Assembly (NCBI RefSeq): GCF_001412085.1
Contig: NZ_LKEV01000004.1
Location: 1 to 64,000 of the forward strand
Reading direction: 5' to 3'
DNA from: Corynebacterium lowii
Lineage (GTDB): Bacteria; Actinomycetota; Actinomycetes; Mycobacteriales; Mycobacteriaceae
Length of the DNA stretch: 64,000 nucleotides
Within the stretch, counting starts at the first letter, position 1, and every line of letters begins with the position of its first letter. Below the pieces are notes generated by a model, which saw only the letters and a list, made by a program, of their open reading frames with translations, did no database searches and was not told the origin of the DNA. The position numbers and the translations under genes are program-made. Positions 23,901 through 32,297 of this stretch are shown one piece after another.

Positions 23901-26900
23901 ATGACCACCGCTGTTCCCGGCCCCAAACCGCTACCCGGTATCGGAACTGCCTACAGCATCAATCCCAACAACCTTGTCCAGTCCATGATCGAGCTGGGAC
24001 AAAAATATGGGGAGGTCTACGTCCAGCATTTTCCTGGGCATGAGCCGGTCTATATGGTCAGCTCCCAGCGCCTGGTAAACGAGCTTTCCGATGAAACTCG
24101 TTTCAAAAAAGTGGTGCACTCTGCTTTGACAGAGATTCGTGGTTTTGCCGGTAATGGTCTGTTTACCGCAGATCAAGAGGACCCGGAATGGGCCAAGGCA
24201 CACCGTATCCTCATGCCGGCCTTCAACCCGGTAGCCCTCAAGTCCATGTACGACGGCATGTGCGATATTGCCGATCAGTTCATGTTTAAGTGGGCTCGTG
24301 CCCGCAACGATGAGAAGGTGGATGTTCCCGCTGATTTCACCCGCTTGACGCTGGACACCATCGCCCTGTGCTCTTTCAGCTACCGCTTTAATTCCTTCTA
24401 CTCTGAGGGATTCCACCCCTTCATCGCGGCGATGGGTGATGGCCTGGCGGAATCTGGCCGCCGCGCGCACGCCCTGGACCTGCAAAAGAAGCTCAACGTT
24501 CTGGGACAGCGCCGCTTTGATAAGAACGTGGCGACGATGTGGGAGACGGTGGATACCCTCATTGCCGAGCGCCGCGAAAACCCCAGCCCGGCAGGCGAAG
24601 AGGACATCCTTGATGTGATGATGTCTGCCAAGGACCCCGAGACCGGCGAGGCCCTGTCCGATGAGAACCTGCGCTACCAGTTGGTGACCTTCCTCATCGC
24701 CGGCCATGAGACCACCTCCGGCCTACTCAGCTTTGCCATCTACGAGCTGCTGAGGAATCCCCGCGTGTGGGTGAAGGCCCGCAAGGTGGTGGATGAGGTG
24801 CTCGGCGGGCGTTTCCCGGAATACAGCGACTTGAAGGATCTGGGCTATATTGACCAGATTCTCCGCGAGGGGTTGCGCCTGTATCCCACGGCACCGGCTT
24901 TTGCTGTTACTCCGTATGAGACTACCATTTTGGGTGCCGATGAGGAGCACGAGGGTTTTGAGGTGCATCCGGGGGAAACGATCCTTGTGATTCTTCCGCT
25001 TATGCACCGTGATCCCAAGATTTGGGATAACCCGGAGGAGTTCCGCCCCGAGCGCTTTGACTTTGAAAATGCTAAGAAGATTCCGCACAATGCGTGGAAG
25101 CCCTTTGGCAATGGTCAGCGTTCCTGCATTGGTCGCGCCTTTGCCTTACAAGAGGCCACAATGGTGCTTTCATTGGTGGTTCAGCACTTTGATATTGAGT
25201 TTGCCGATCCGGATTATCAGCTTGAGGTGCTCGATGGACTGACCTCTAAGCCCAAGGATTTCTATATCAATGTGCGTCAGCGCCCCGAGTGCCCCTATGT
25301 GGGCCGTGGCGAGGAGAAAAAGACCACGGGCGTGGATGCCGATGCCACGGGCATGGAGTGTCCCGTGGCCCATGCCGAGGTGGAAACGGAACCCAACGGG
25401 CACAGCGTGCAGATCTTGGTGGGTTCCAATGCCGGTACCAGCCGAAACTTCGCGCGCCGCCTGGGTGCCTTTGCCACCGCGCAGGGCTATGAGGTGACCA
25501 CCCTCGATCTGGATGACGCCGTGGAGAATATCTCCACGCAAGGCCCGGTGCTCATTTGCACCGCCTCCTATGAGGGGCTACCCACGGATAATGCCAAGAA
25601 GTTCGTGGAGTGGATTAGCAGCGACGCCAGCATCGACCTCAGCGGCGTAAACTACGCCGTCTTTGGTTGCGGCAACAGCGAATGGGCCGCCACCTTCCAC
25701 CGCATTCCCACGCTTATCGACGACCAGCTGGCCGCTCTCGGCGCTCAGCGCATCGTGGAGCGCGGCGCGGGCGACGTGCGTAGCGATTACGTGGGCACCT
25801 TTGAGGAGTGGGCCGAGGGCCTGTGGGAGGCCGTGGCCGAGCTGGAAGAGGTGGAGCATACCGAGGCCAGCGTGGCGGAGAAGGTGAGCCTGGAGATTGT
25901 CGATGGCGGCCGAGGTGAAACCCTGCGCACGGAAAACAGCGAGGGCTTTGTTCGCGGCGTGGTGGAGGAAAGCTACGCGATGAGCCCCACCTTTGATGAG
26001 GGGCCGATCCGCGCCAAGCACCACGTGGCTATCCGCTTGCCGGAGGGTGTTACGTATCGCACCGGTGATTACCTAGAGGTGCTGCCGCGCAATCCGCAGC
26101 CGTTGGTGGATCGTGTGCTGGCCAAGTTCAACTTGAACGCGGATACTCGTGTGCGCCTGGATGGGCGCGAGAGCTTCCTTCCGCTGGGCGAGCCGCTGAG
26201 TATCGCGGAACTGCTGAGCGGATACGTGGAGCTCACGCTGCCGGCGGGGCGTCGCCACGTAGAAGCATTGGCCCAGGCCACACAGTGCCCGCCGGAAAAG
26301 GCAGGGCTGATGGATCTGTTGGAAAAGCAGACCTACGAAGAAGAGGTGCAGAAGAAGCGCCGCAGCGTGCTGGATCTGCTGGAAGAGTACCCCTCGGTGC
26401 AGATCAGCTTTGAGGACTTTGTGAATATGCTGGAGCCGCTGGCGCCGCGCCGCTATTCCATTTCCTCCTCGGCGCTTACTCAGGAGGCCAACTGCCCCAC
26501 GCTGACCTTCACCGTGATTAATGAGCCCGCGTGGTCTGGCCGGGGCCAGTACACCGGTATTGCCTCCACGTATCTTTCCGAGCTGCCGGTAGGGGCCTCG
26601 GTGCCGGTGAGCGTGGTGCCGGGTAATGAGCACTTCCGCGCGGAGGAGGACGTCACCCGACCGATGATCCTCATTGGCGCGGGAACCGGACTGGCCCCGC
26701 TGCGAGCTTTCGTGGAGGATGTGGCCCTGCGGGCTGAGGAACAGGGCGTGACTCCGGGCCGCAGCCTGCTCTTTTATGGCTGCCACGGCAAGGATTCGGA
26801 TTACCTCTATGCCGAGCAGTTCGAGGCATGGACGCAGCAGGGCGCGGTGGACATGCGGCCTGCCTTCTCCCGGCACCCCGAGGAGGGTCTTGACGGCGTT

Positions 26901-27134
26901 ATCAAGTACGTCCAGGATCGTTTGTGGCAGGATCGTGATGAGGTCATGGCGATGGTGGCCGAGGGAGCTCGGTTCTTCGTATGCGGCGACGCCGAGCGCC
27001 TTGCTCCCTCTGTGCGGCGCACCATCACCCGCATGGTGGCCGAGGCTCATCGCCTCACCGCCGACGAGGCGGCGGAATACGTGCAGCGGATGGAGCACGA
27101 AGAGTTCAGCTACGTCAGCGACGTATTCGACTAG
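23901..27134 (+). CDS. CYP102-type self-sufficient cytochrome P450 / NADPH-P450 reductase
   Basis: The 1077-residue fusion has a P450 domain (about 1-460) with the I-helix AGHETTS, the EXXR motif in REGLRLYP and the haem ligand Cys409 in FGNGQRSCIG. A flavodoxin-like FMN domain (about 495-640) follows, with QILVGSNAGTSRNFARR. The FAD/NADPH domain (about 680-1077) carries RRYSISSSAL, GAGTGLAPLRAF and YGCHGKDSDYLY. These enzymes hydroxylate fatty acids at subterminal carbons with NADPH and O2 and need no partner. The length matches BM3-like enzymes. It is 26 bp upstream of an acyl-activating enzyme gene, probably one operon. The substrate is inferred from the family. Confidence 0.93.
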   Translation: MTTAVPGPKPLPGIGTAYSINPNNLVQSMIELGQKYGEVYVQHFPGHEPVYMVSSQRLVNELSDETRFKKVVHSALTEIRGFAGNGLFTADQEDPEWAKAHRILMPAFNPVALKSMYDGMCDIADQFMFKWARARNDEKVDVPADFTRLTLDTIALCSFSYRFNSFYSEGFHPFIAAMGDGLAESGRRAHALDLQKKLNVLGQRRFDKNVATMWETVDTLIAERRENPSPAGEEDILDVMMSAKDPETGEALSDENLRYQLVTFLIAGHETTSGLLSFAIYELLRNPRVWVKARKVVDEVLGGRFPEYSDLKDLGYIDQILREGLRLYPTAPAFAVTPYETTILGADEEHEGFEVHPGETILVILPLMHRDPKIWDNPEEFRPERFDFENAKKIPHNAWKPFGNGQRSCIGRAFALQEATMVLSLVVQHFDIEFADPDYQLEVLDGLTSKPKDFYINVRQRPECPYVGRGEEKKTTGVDADATGMECPVAHAEVETEPNGHSVQILVGSNAGTSRNFARRLGAFATAQGYEVTTLDLDDAVENISTQGPVLICTASYEGLPTDNAKKFVEWISSDASIDLSGVNYAVFGCGNSEWAATFHRIPTLIDDQLAALGAQRIVERGAGDVRSDYVGTFEEWAEGLWEAVAELEEVEHTEASVAEKVSLEIVDGGRGETLRTENSEGFVRGVVEESYAMSPTFDEGPIRAKHHVAIRLPEGVTYRTGDYLEVLPRNPQPLVDRVLAKFNLNADTRVRLDGRESFLPLGEPLSIAELLSGYVELTLPAGRRHVEALAQATQCPPEKAGLMDLLEKQTYEEEVQKKRRSVLDLLEEYPSVQISFEDFVNMLEPLAPRRYSISSSALTQEANCPTLTFTVINEPAWSGRGQYTGIASTYLSELPVGASVPVSVVPGNEHFRAEEDVTRPMILIGAGTGLAPLRAFVEDVALRAEEQGVTPGRSLLFYGCHGKDSDYLYAEQFEAWTQQGAVDMRPAFSRHPEEGLDGVIKYVQDRLWQDRDEVMAMVAEGARFFVCGDAERLAPSVRRTITRMVAEAHRLTADEAAEYVQRMEHEEFSYVSDVFD

Positions 27135-27160
27135 TTTTTGCAGTAAAGAGAGGTATTTCA

Positions 27161-28846
27161 ATGGCTAGGTACACCCTGACTCCCGAGAGCACGCATGGCG
27201 TGCCGCGCAAGGAGATCATTAAGCAGTTCCTGTTCTTCCTCAAGACGATGAAGCAGCGCAGCGTGCTGGAAACGTCTCCGCTGGCGGATCTTCCGGGTGA
27301 GATCAAGCTGCGCAAGCGCTGGGGCAGCTTGGAAGGCGGTACGCTGGCGCTCACCGCTCAGCGCCACCCCGATCGCTTGGGCTTGGTGGATGACGAGGGC
27401 GAGCTCACCTACGCGGAGTTCTTCGACCACGTGTATCGCCTGGCGCATGGCCTTCAGAACTACGGAGTCAAGGACGGCGACAACGTGGCCGTCATGGCCC
27501 TTAATGGCCGCGCCGCGATCTTCCCGCTGAGCGCCCGCCAGCTGCTGGGCTATCACATCTTCATGGTGAACGCGAACAGCTCTGGCCCGCAGATTCACAA
27601 GGTGCTCGAATACCACGAGATCAATGCTTTCATCGTGGACCAGGAGTTCTACGATCGCCTCCTGCCGGAGACGAAGGAAAAGTTCAACATCATCATCGGC
27701 CACACCGAAGGGGACGTACCGGATGGTCTGCCTACCCTGAACCAGATCATTGATGAGACGCACCTGATTACCAACGAGGACCGCCTCCCGGAGAAGCCCA
27801 CCAAGTCCGTGCACGTGGTGATGACCTCCGGTACCACGGGCATGCCCAAGGGCGTGGTGCGTCGCCAGCTGGTTTCCCCGCAGGGCATCGCCCCGGCCTT
27901 TGCCGCAATCCCGTGGCGCCAGGACATGACCGTGATGCTCCACGGCGTGCTCTTCCATTTCTATGGCTGGGCAAACATGCTGATTGCTATGCTTACCGGC
28001 TCCACCATCATCACGCGCCGTCACTTTGATGTGGACGAGACCCTGGACATCTTTGATAAGTACAAGGTCAATGCCTGGGTTTCGGCAGCCTCGCGCCTGC
28101 GTTCCATCATTGCGGAGCTGGATGATCGCGGAGTGAAGCACGTGGATGGCCTGGAGTTCATCTGCTCCTCCGGCAGCCCCCTCACCGAGTACGAGGTCAC
28201 CCGCGTGGTGGACATCTTCGGCCCGATTCTGTGCAACAGCTACGGCTCCACCGAGACGGCTGGCCTAGCTATCTCCCCGCCGGAGCTGCTGGCTAAGGAC
28301 ACCAGCCTCACCGGCCGTATCCACCCCGGTTACCTCATCGAAATCCGCGATGACGAGGGCAACCTGCTCCCCGATGGCGAGATCGGTGAGATCTACGCGG
28401 GCTGCTACGACATGTTCGTGGGCTACACTGACCCCGATGCCCCGGTGCGTGTGGTCAACAAGCTCCTGCGCATGGGCGACCGTGGCTACAAGAAGGGCGA
28501 CCTGCTCTACGTGCTGGGCCGCGCCGATGACCTGGTGATTACCCAGTTCGGTGAAAAGATCTTCCCCTCCGAGTTGGAGGATCTGCTCATTCGTGATCCC
28601 CGCGTGGAGGACGCCCACGTGCACGGCGTGAAGGACGCCAAGTTTGGCCAGGCCCTACGCGCCTACATCATCCGCGCCGAGGGCGTTTCCGCCGAGGACC
28701 TGAGCGAGGAAGAGGTGCGCCGCATCATCGTGGAGGAGCTTTCCGCCGCGCACGCCCCGCGCGACGTGTTCTTCATGAAGGATTTTCCGCGCAACCCGAT
28801 GGGCAAGGTGATCCGCCCCGAGTTGCCGGATCACTCCACGGCTTAA
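27161..28846 (+). CDS. Acyl-CoA synthetase / AMP-binding ligase (FadD-like)
   Basis: The 561-residue enzyme has the AMP-binding P-loop MTSGTTGMPKGVVRR, the A5 motif NSYGSTETAG, the A7/A8 segment GYKKGDLLYVLGRADDLV and the C-terminal Lys motif NPMGKVIRPEL. It activates a carboxylic acid as acyl-AMP and probably forms the CoA thioester. I chose ATG 27161, after GAGAGG; the frame is open far upstream inside the P450 gene, but in a shadow. The pairing with a fatty-acid hydroxylase suggests that a hydroxylated or medium/long-chain acid is activated. A terminator follows. Confidence 0.88.
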   Translation: MARYTLTPESTHGVPRKEIIKQFLFFLKTMKQRSVLETSPLADLPGEIKLRKRWGSLEGGTLALTAQRHPDRLGLVDDEGELTYAEFFDHVYRLAHGLQNYGVKDGDNVAVMALNGRAAIFPLSARQLLGYHIFMVNANSSGPQIHKVLEYHEINAFIVDQEFYDRLLPETKEKFNIIIGHTEGDVPDGLPTLNQIIDETHLITNEDRLPEKPTKSVHVVMTSGTTGMPKGVVRRQLVSPQGIAPAFAAIPWRQDMTVMLHGVLFHFYGWANMLIAMLTGSTIITRRHFDVDETLDIFDKYKVNAWVSAASRLRSIIAELDDRGVKHVDGLEFICSSGSPLTEYEVTRVVDIFGPILCNSYGSTETAGLAISPPELLAKDTSLTGRIHPGYLIEIRDDEGNLLPDGEIGEIYAGCYDMFVGYTDPDAPVRVVNKLLRMGDRGYKKGDLLYVLGRADDLVITQFGEKIFPSELEDLLIRDPRVEDAHVHGVKDAKFGQALRAYIIRAEGVSAEDLSEEEVRRIIVEELSAAHAPRDVFFMKDFPRNPMGKVIRPELPDHSTA

Positions 28847-28868
28847 GTTTGCTGTGAGTTTGTGAGGG

Positions 28869-28900
28869 AGGCCGGGCCATAAGTGCCCGGCCTTTCTTTT
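28869..28900. terminator. Bidirectional rho-independent terminator
   Basis: AGGCCGGGC pairs perfectly with GCCCGGCCT around an 7-nt loop and is followed by TTCTTTT on the plus strand. It ends the P450/ligase operon. The convergent yibE/F-like gene stops at 28899, on its edge, so the same stem may serve both strands. Confidence 0.82.
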
Positions 28901-30167
28901 ATGCCTGTTGTGCTCCGGTGTCGTTCCGTTCTCCGCTGCCCCGCTCCGGTACCGTCCACGCGGCAATGAGCGTGGTCAGCGGTACCGCGAGAATGAGAGC
29001 CAGCCCGCCGATGCCGGAGCGCAGTAGCTCCGTGGCTACTACGTCGCTGCTCAGCGTTTCTCCCAGGGGGCGCTGAGCCACCGAGATGAGCAGAAGCAGC
29101 GGAAGCGCTGCACCCGTGTAGCTGAGCACCAGGGTGTACACCACCGAGGCGATGTGATCCTGCCCCACCTTCATCGCCCCGAGGAAAAGCCGCCAGGGGG
29201 TTGCTTGAGGATCGAGCTCTGCCAGCTCGTTGATCGTGGAGGCCTGGGCAATCGTGACGTCGTTAAGCACTCCCAAAGTACCGATGATGAAGCCCGCCGC
29301 CAGCAGCCCCAGCACCGAAACCCCTGGTAGATAGAGCATGATGGTGAGGTTTTCATCGTCCCCGAGCCCGCGCACCCCCGTGCTACTCAGCCCAATGGAG
29401 GTGAGTCCGGCGGCCACGAGCAGGGCCAGCAGGGTGCCGCCGAGCGCGGCCGCGGACTTCCAATTCAGCCCGTGCACCAGAGGCACCACCACGAGCAGCA
29501 CCAGCGCCCCGGTAATCACGGCGAGGAGCGCGGAATCGTGGCCCGAGGCGAGCGCGGGCAGCAGGAACGCGCCAATCATGCCGAGGGTTACGCCCAGGCC
29601 GACCAGCGCGCGCACCCCGCGCCACCCAGCGAAGAGCACCAGCGCCAGCACAATCACCGCGCCCCACACCAGCAGCGGGGTGGTGCGCTCATAATCGGCA
29701 AAGGACATCGTGGTGCCACCGTCCGCGGTGCGCGTCTGCGAAAGCAAAATCTTCTGCCCCTCCTCAAAGTCCGGCTCGCCCGGCAGCCCATGAGTGACCA
29801 GCATGGTGCGCTGCCCGGCAAAGTCCCCGGAGGTAATATCCACCAGCGCCCGGCGACAATCCTGGGTAGGGGTTTCCAGCGGCGTGACGGGTGCGCCCTC
29901 AAAGACAGTGCTTATCGACGGCGAGTTGCACGCATTGTTATCCACTAACGTAACGGTTCCCTCCACCAGGGTGCGGTTGAAGGAGGAAGCGGAGAAGGAA
30001 TCGGAAATCTCTGTTTCTTGAGAGTTGGGCCAGTTGAATACCACGGCCACGGTGGAGGCGAGTCCGGCCAGGGCGATGCCGAGCAGCAGGGCCAGGCGGG
30101 GGAGCGTGAGATTCTTGGGTGAATCCGTTTGCTGTGGCTGGTTTTGGGGAGAGGAGTGGCGGCCCAT
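28899..30167 (-). CDS. YibE/F-family membrane protein
   Basis: The 422-residue protein has an N-terminal membrane segment, an extracytoplasmic region with CNSPSIST and DCRRALVDITSGDFAG, and then about seven membrane segments. VLNDVTIAQASTINELAELDP is the family's characteristic run. YibE/F proteins are widespread in Gram-positive bacteria and have no established function; a transport role is often assumed. The start ATG at 30167 is preceded by AAAGGAGCG. It is separated from the AlbA_2 regulator by the left repeat block. Confidence 0.82.
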   Translation of the reverse strand: MGRHSSPQNQPQQTDSPKNLTLPRLALLLGIALAGLASTVAVVFNWPNSQETEISDSFSASSFNRTLVEGTVTLVDNNACNSPSISTVFEGAPVTPLETPTQDCRRALVDITSGDFAGQRTMLVTHGLPGEPDFEEGQKILLSQTRTADGGTTMSFADYERTTPLLVWGAVIVLALVLFAGWRGVRALVGLGVTLGMIGAFLLPALASGHDSALLAVITGALVLLVVVPLVHGLNWKSAAALGGTLLALLVAAGLTSIGLSSTGVRGLGDDENLTIMLYLPGVSVLGLLAAGFIIGTLGVLNDVTIAQASTINELAELDPQATPWRLFLGAMKVGQDHIASVVYTLVLSYTGAALPLLLLISVAQRPLGETLSSDVVATELLRSGIGGLALILAVPLTTLIAAWTVPERGSGERNDTGAQQA

Positions 30168-30248
30168 AGCGCTCCTTTAGTGTTGGGAACCGTTCCTATT
30201 AGAGGAGAATGGTAGACGATAGGGCGCTGTGGCGGAAGTAGTTATGCA

Positions 30249-30389
30249 AGTTTCGACGCCGTGTAAAAACTTGTCGAAACTTTCGATTGGGGGTATGGCC
30301 TGGTGTTTTGTTGATTTTCGGGGGCTGGAGGCCGGAAAAGTTGTGTAAAAGTTTCGACGAAGTTTTTTGTCGAAACTCTGTCGAAACTT
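30249..30389. repeat. Left copy of a ~140-bp direct repeat flanking the AlbA_2 regulator
   Basis: The block holds AGTTTCGAC (30249-30257), GTCGAAACT (30273-30281), then AGTTTCGAC (30350-30358), GTCGAAACT (30369-30377) and GTCGAAACT (30380-30388). The last 56 bp (30334-30389) match the right copy with one mismatch. The first 32 bp match with a few changes, and the middle 52 bp is diverged but of equal length. The final two sites are 11 bp apart, one helical turn. Confidence 0.9.
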
Positions 30390-30413
30390 GCCGTAACGCG
30401 GTAGACTGAGCGC
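30350..30413 (+). promoter_or_regulatory. Promoter and probable operator of the AlbA_2 regulator
   Basis: TAGACT at 30402-30407 is followed by only 6 nt before ATG 30414, so the mRNA should be leaderless. Three 9-bp sites (AGTTTCGAC once, GTCGAAACT twice) lie immediately upstream, over the -35 region. A protein bound there would block RNA polymerase or recruit it. Autoregulation by the downstream product is the simplest proposal. Confidence 0.6.
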
Positions 30414-32135
30414 ATGGAGAGCGTGCGTGGTGAGATCCCGGAGAAAGTTCGGGAGGCCTTGGATTGTGTGTGGGATGGGGCGAGCGCGGATTCGGTAGAG
30501 TCGGCGTGGCTGGATTTTAAAGAGGACCCCATTCATAACGAGCGGCAGAAGAATCCTGATGCGCAGGCTTATGAGATTATCGTTGATGCTTCTCTGTGCT
30601 TTGCCAATGGTGAGGAGCCTGAGTGTTACATCGTATTTGGTGTAAACGATAAAAAGGGCGGGCCGGAATCTTTTAGTGGTACGGAACGCTCTGCGGAGGC
30701 TCTTGCGGATAGGGTGTTTAATCGAACCGCCCCCAATCTTCGAGTGGAGGCCTGGCCGGTTGATTATCGAGGATGCCGCCTGGTACTCATTCGTGTTCCT
30801 CGCGGCCTCGCGGTATATACGCGCAAGAATGGCTCCGCTAGTTACCGTTCCGATAAGTCTTGTATGCCATTGCAGGGAGAATATCGGCGGGCGTTGGAGT
30901 ATAAGAGGTTGAATCCAGATCACACCGCGATGGCCTCTTCTGTGAGCTCAGAAGATCTTGATTCCGTGGCCCTTGAACGCGGCAGGAATCTTTTGGAAAA
31001 CCGCCTGCAATCACGAGGCGATATTGCCGCTATTCCCTCGGGGCCGGAAGGGCTCTTGAATGCCCTGGATCTTTTTACGGACGATGGTCGCATCACTATC
31101 GCGGGAGAGATACTTTTTGCACCTCCGCGTGGGTACCGCCCACTGGTGCGGTATCACTATCGACGCACTCCTGCTGGCGAACCGCAGACAGTGGTGTTCG
31201 ATGAACCTCTAGTGCTGGTAGCGGGGCTCTTGCAGCAGCGTATTAAAGAGCGTACCGATGAAGAACTGGTGCGAGTGGACCTTCATTTAGGGCAGGAGGT
31301 CCCTATTCCTCTGCTTCCTTCACAGGCGGTAGACGAGGCGGTTACCAATGCACTCGTGCACCGTGATTGGGTTTTGTTGGAACCCATCGTTATTGACCAG
31401 TCGGCGCTCATGCTGAAGGTGAGCTCTCCGGGAAGTCTACCGCCGCAGGTGCGTGCGGATCGTTTGCTTTCCACTCCGTCGAGACCGCGTAATCAGCGAT
31501 TAATGCACGCGATGAATCGCTTGGGGCTGGCAGAACAGGCATCGCGCGGTTTCGACCGCATGTGGCTTTCCATGCTTTCTTCTGGAAGGGAGATTCCCGA
31601 TGTGGAGGCGGATGATTACCACGTGGACGTGACCTTTTATGCCGGAGAGCCGGACAAGCGATTCATTAGAACTCTTGCTGCGGTGCGTGAAGAGTATGGG
31701 GCTGACTTTGCCCGGGATGTCAATGTGGTTATCGTGCTGAAAAATCTTATGGTGCACTCGACATTCACCTTGAAGAAGGCAAGCGTAGAGATGCAAACCT
31801 CGGAACGGGATACTCGCCAGAATATGGAGTTTATGGTTCGTCGAGGTTTTGTTCGTTCCCTTGACGATGGGGTGTGGGCTCTCAATGAAGAGGCGAGGGA
31901 ATTGCTGGAATCCTCTCAAGCTATGGCCCCCATTCCGGTGAAAGAATGGGTGGAAGCCCATTTGGTGGGTGGAGTTTCTTTGACGAACAGGGAAATTGTG
32001 GCGGCTACCGGCTCGACATCGAGCGAGGTAACGGTAGTTCTGCGTCAATTGAAGGCGGCGGGAACCATCGAGAAGGATGCTGCGGGTCCTTCGCGCGGTG
32101 CTGGGGTGCGTTGGATGCGCGTTTCGACACCGTAA
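30414..32135 (+). CDS. AlbA_2 / HATPase_c_4 transcriptional regulator flanked by repeats
   Basis: The 573-residue protein has an AlbA_2 domain (about residues 20-140, with SAWLDFKEDP and ECYIVFGVND). A GHKL ATPase-like domain lies at about 300-400 (DEAVTNALVHRDWV, then VSSPGSLP). Two winged-helix-like segments follow near the C-terminus. It shares this plan with the protein at 377-1858 but the two are not close copies. The gene is flanked by direct repeats, and its last codons (VSTP and stop) lie inside the right copy. This suggests that the gene moves or duplicates together with the repeat. Family functions include stress and phage-linked regulation; the target here is unknown. Confidence 0.82.
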   Translation: MESVRGEIPEKVREALDCVWDGASADSVESAWLDFKEDPIHNERQKNPDAQAYEIIVDASLCFANGEEPECYIVFGVNDKKGGPESFSGTERSAEALADRVFNRTAPNLRVEAWPVDYRGCRLVLIRVPRGLAVYTRKNGSASYRSDKSCMPLQGEYRRALEYKRLNPDHTAMASSVSSEDLDSVALERGRNLLENRLQSRGDIAAIPSGPEGLLNALDLFTDDGRITIAGEILFAPPRGYRPLVRYHYRRTPAGEPQTVVFDEPLVLVAGLLQQRIKERTDEELVRVDLHLGQEVPIPLLPSQAVDEAVTNALVHRDWVLLEPIVIDQSALMLKVSSPGSLPPQVRADRLLSTPSRPRNQRLMHAMNRLGLAEQASRGFDRMWLSMLSSGREIPDVEADDYHVDVTFYAGEPDKRFIRTLAAVREEYGADFARDVNVVIVLKNLMVHSTFTLKKASVEMQTSERDTRQNMEFMVRRGFVRSLDDGVWALNEEARELLESSQAMAPIPVKEWVEAHLVGGVSLTNREIVAATGSTSSEVTVVLRQLKAAGTIEKDAAGPSRGAGVRWMRVSTP

Positions 32136-32259
32136 AAAACTTGTCGAAACTCTTAATTATCGCCCTGAACTGGCGATTCCTGGTGGCCGAGCGTCTAGTG
32201 GCAGGAAAAGTTGTGTAAAAGTTTCGACGAAGTTTTTTGTCGAAACTCCGTCGAAACTT
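32120..32259. repeat. Right copy of the ~140-bp direct repeat
   Basis: It contains GTTTCGAC (32121-32128), GTCGAAACT (32143-32151), AGTTTCGAC (32220-32228), GTCGAAACT (32239-32247) and GTCGAAACT (32250-32258), in the same order and spacing as the left copy. The stop codon of the regulator is inside the first site. No promoter-like -10 box or plus-strand gene follows, since alaT converges from the other side. This copy is therefore more easily explained as a duplication end than as an operator. Confidence 0.9.
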
Positions 32260-32297
32260 CCCCACCTCACCCCAAGCCCCGCGCCGTCGCCAAGCAC

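Noticed and set aside
30249..32259. Insertion sequence or transposon
   Set aside because: The ends are direct repeats, not terminal inverted repeats, and no transposase or integrase is encoded between them.
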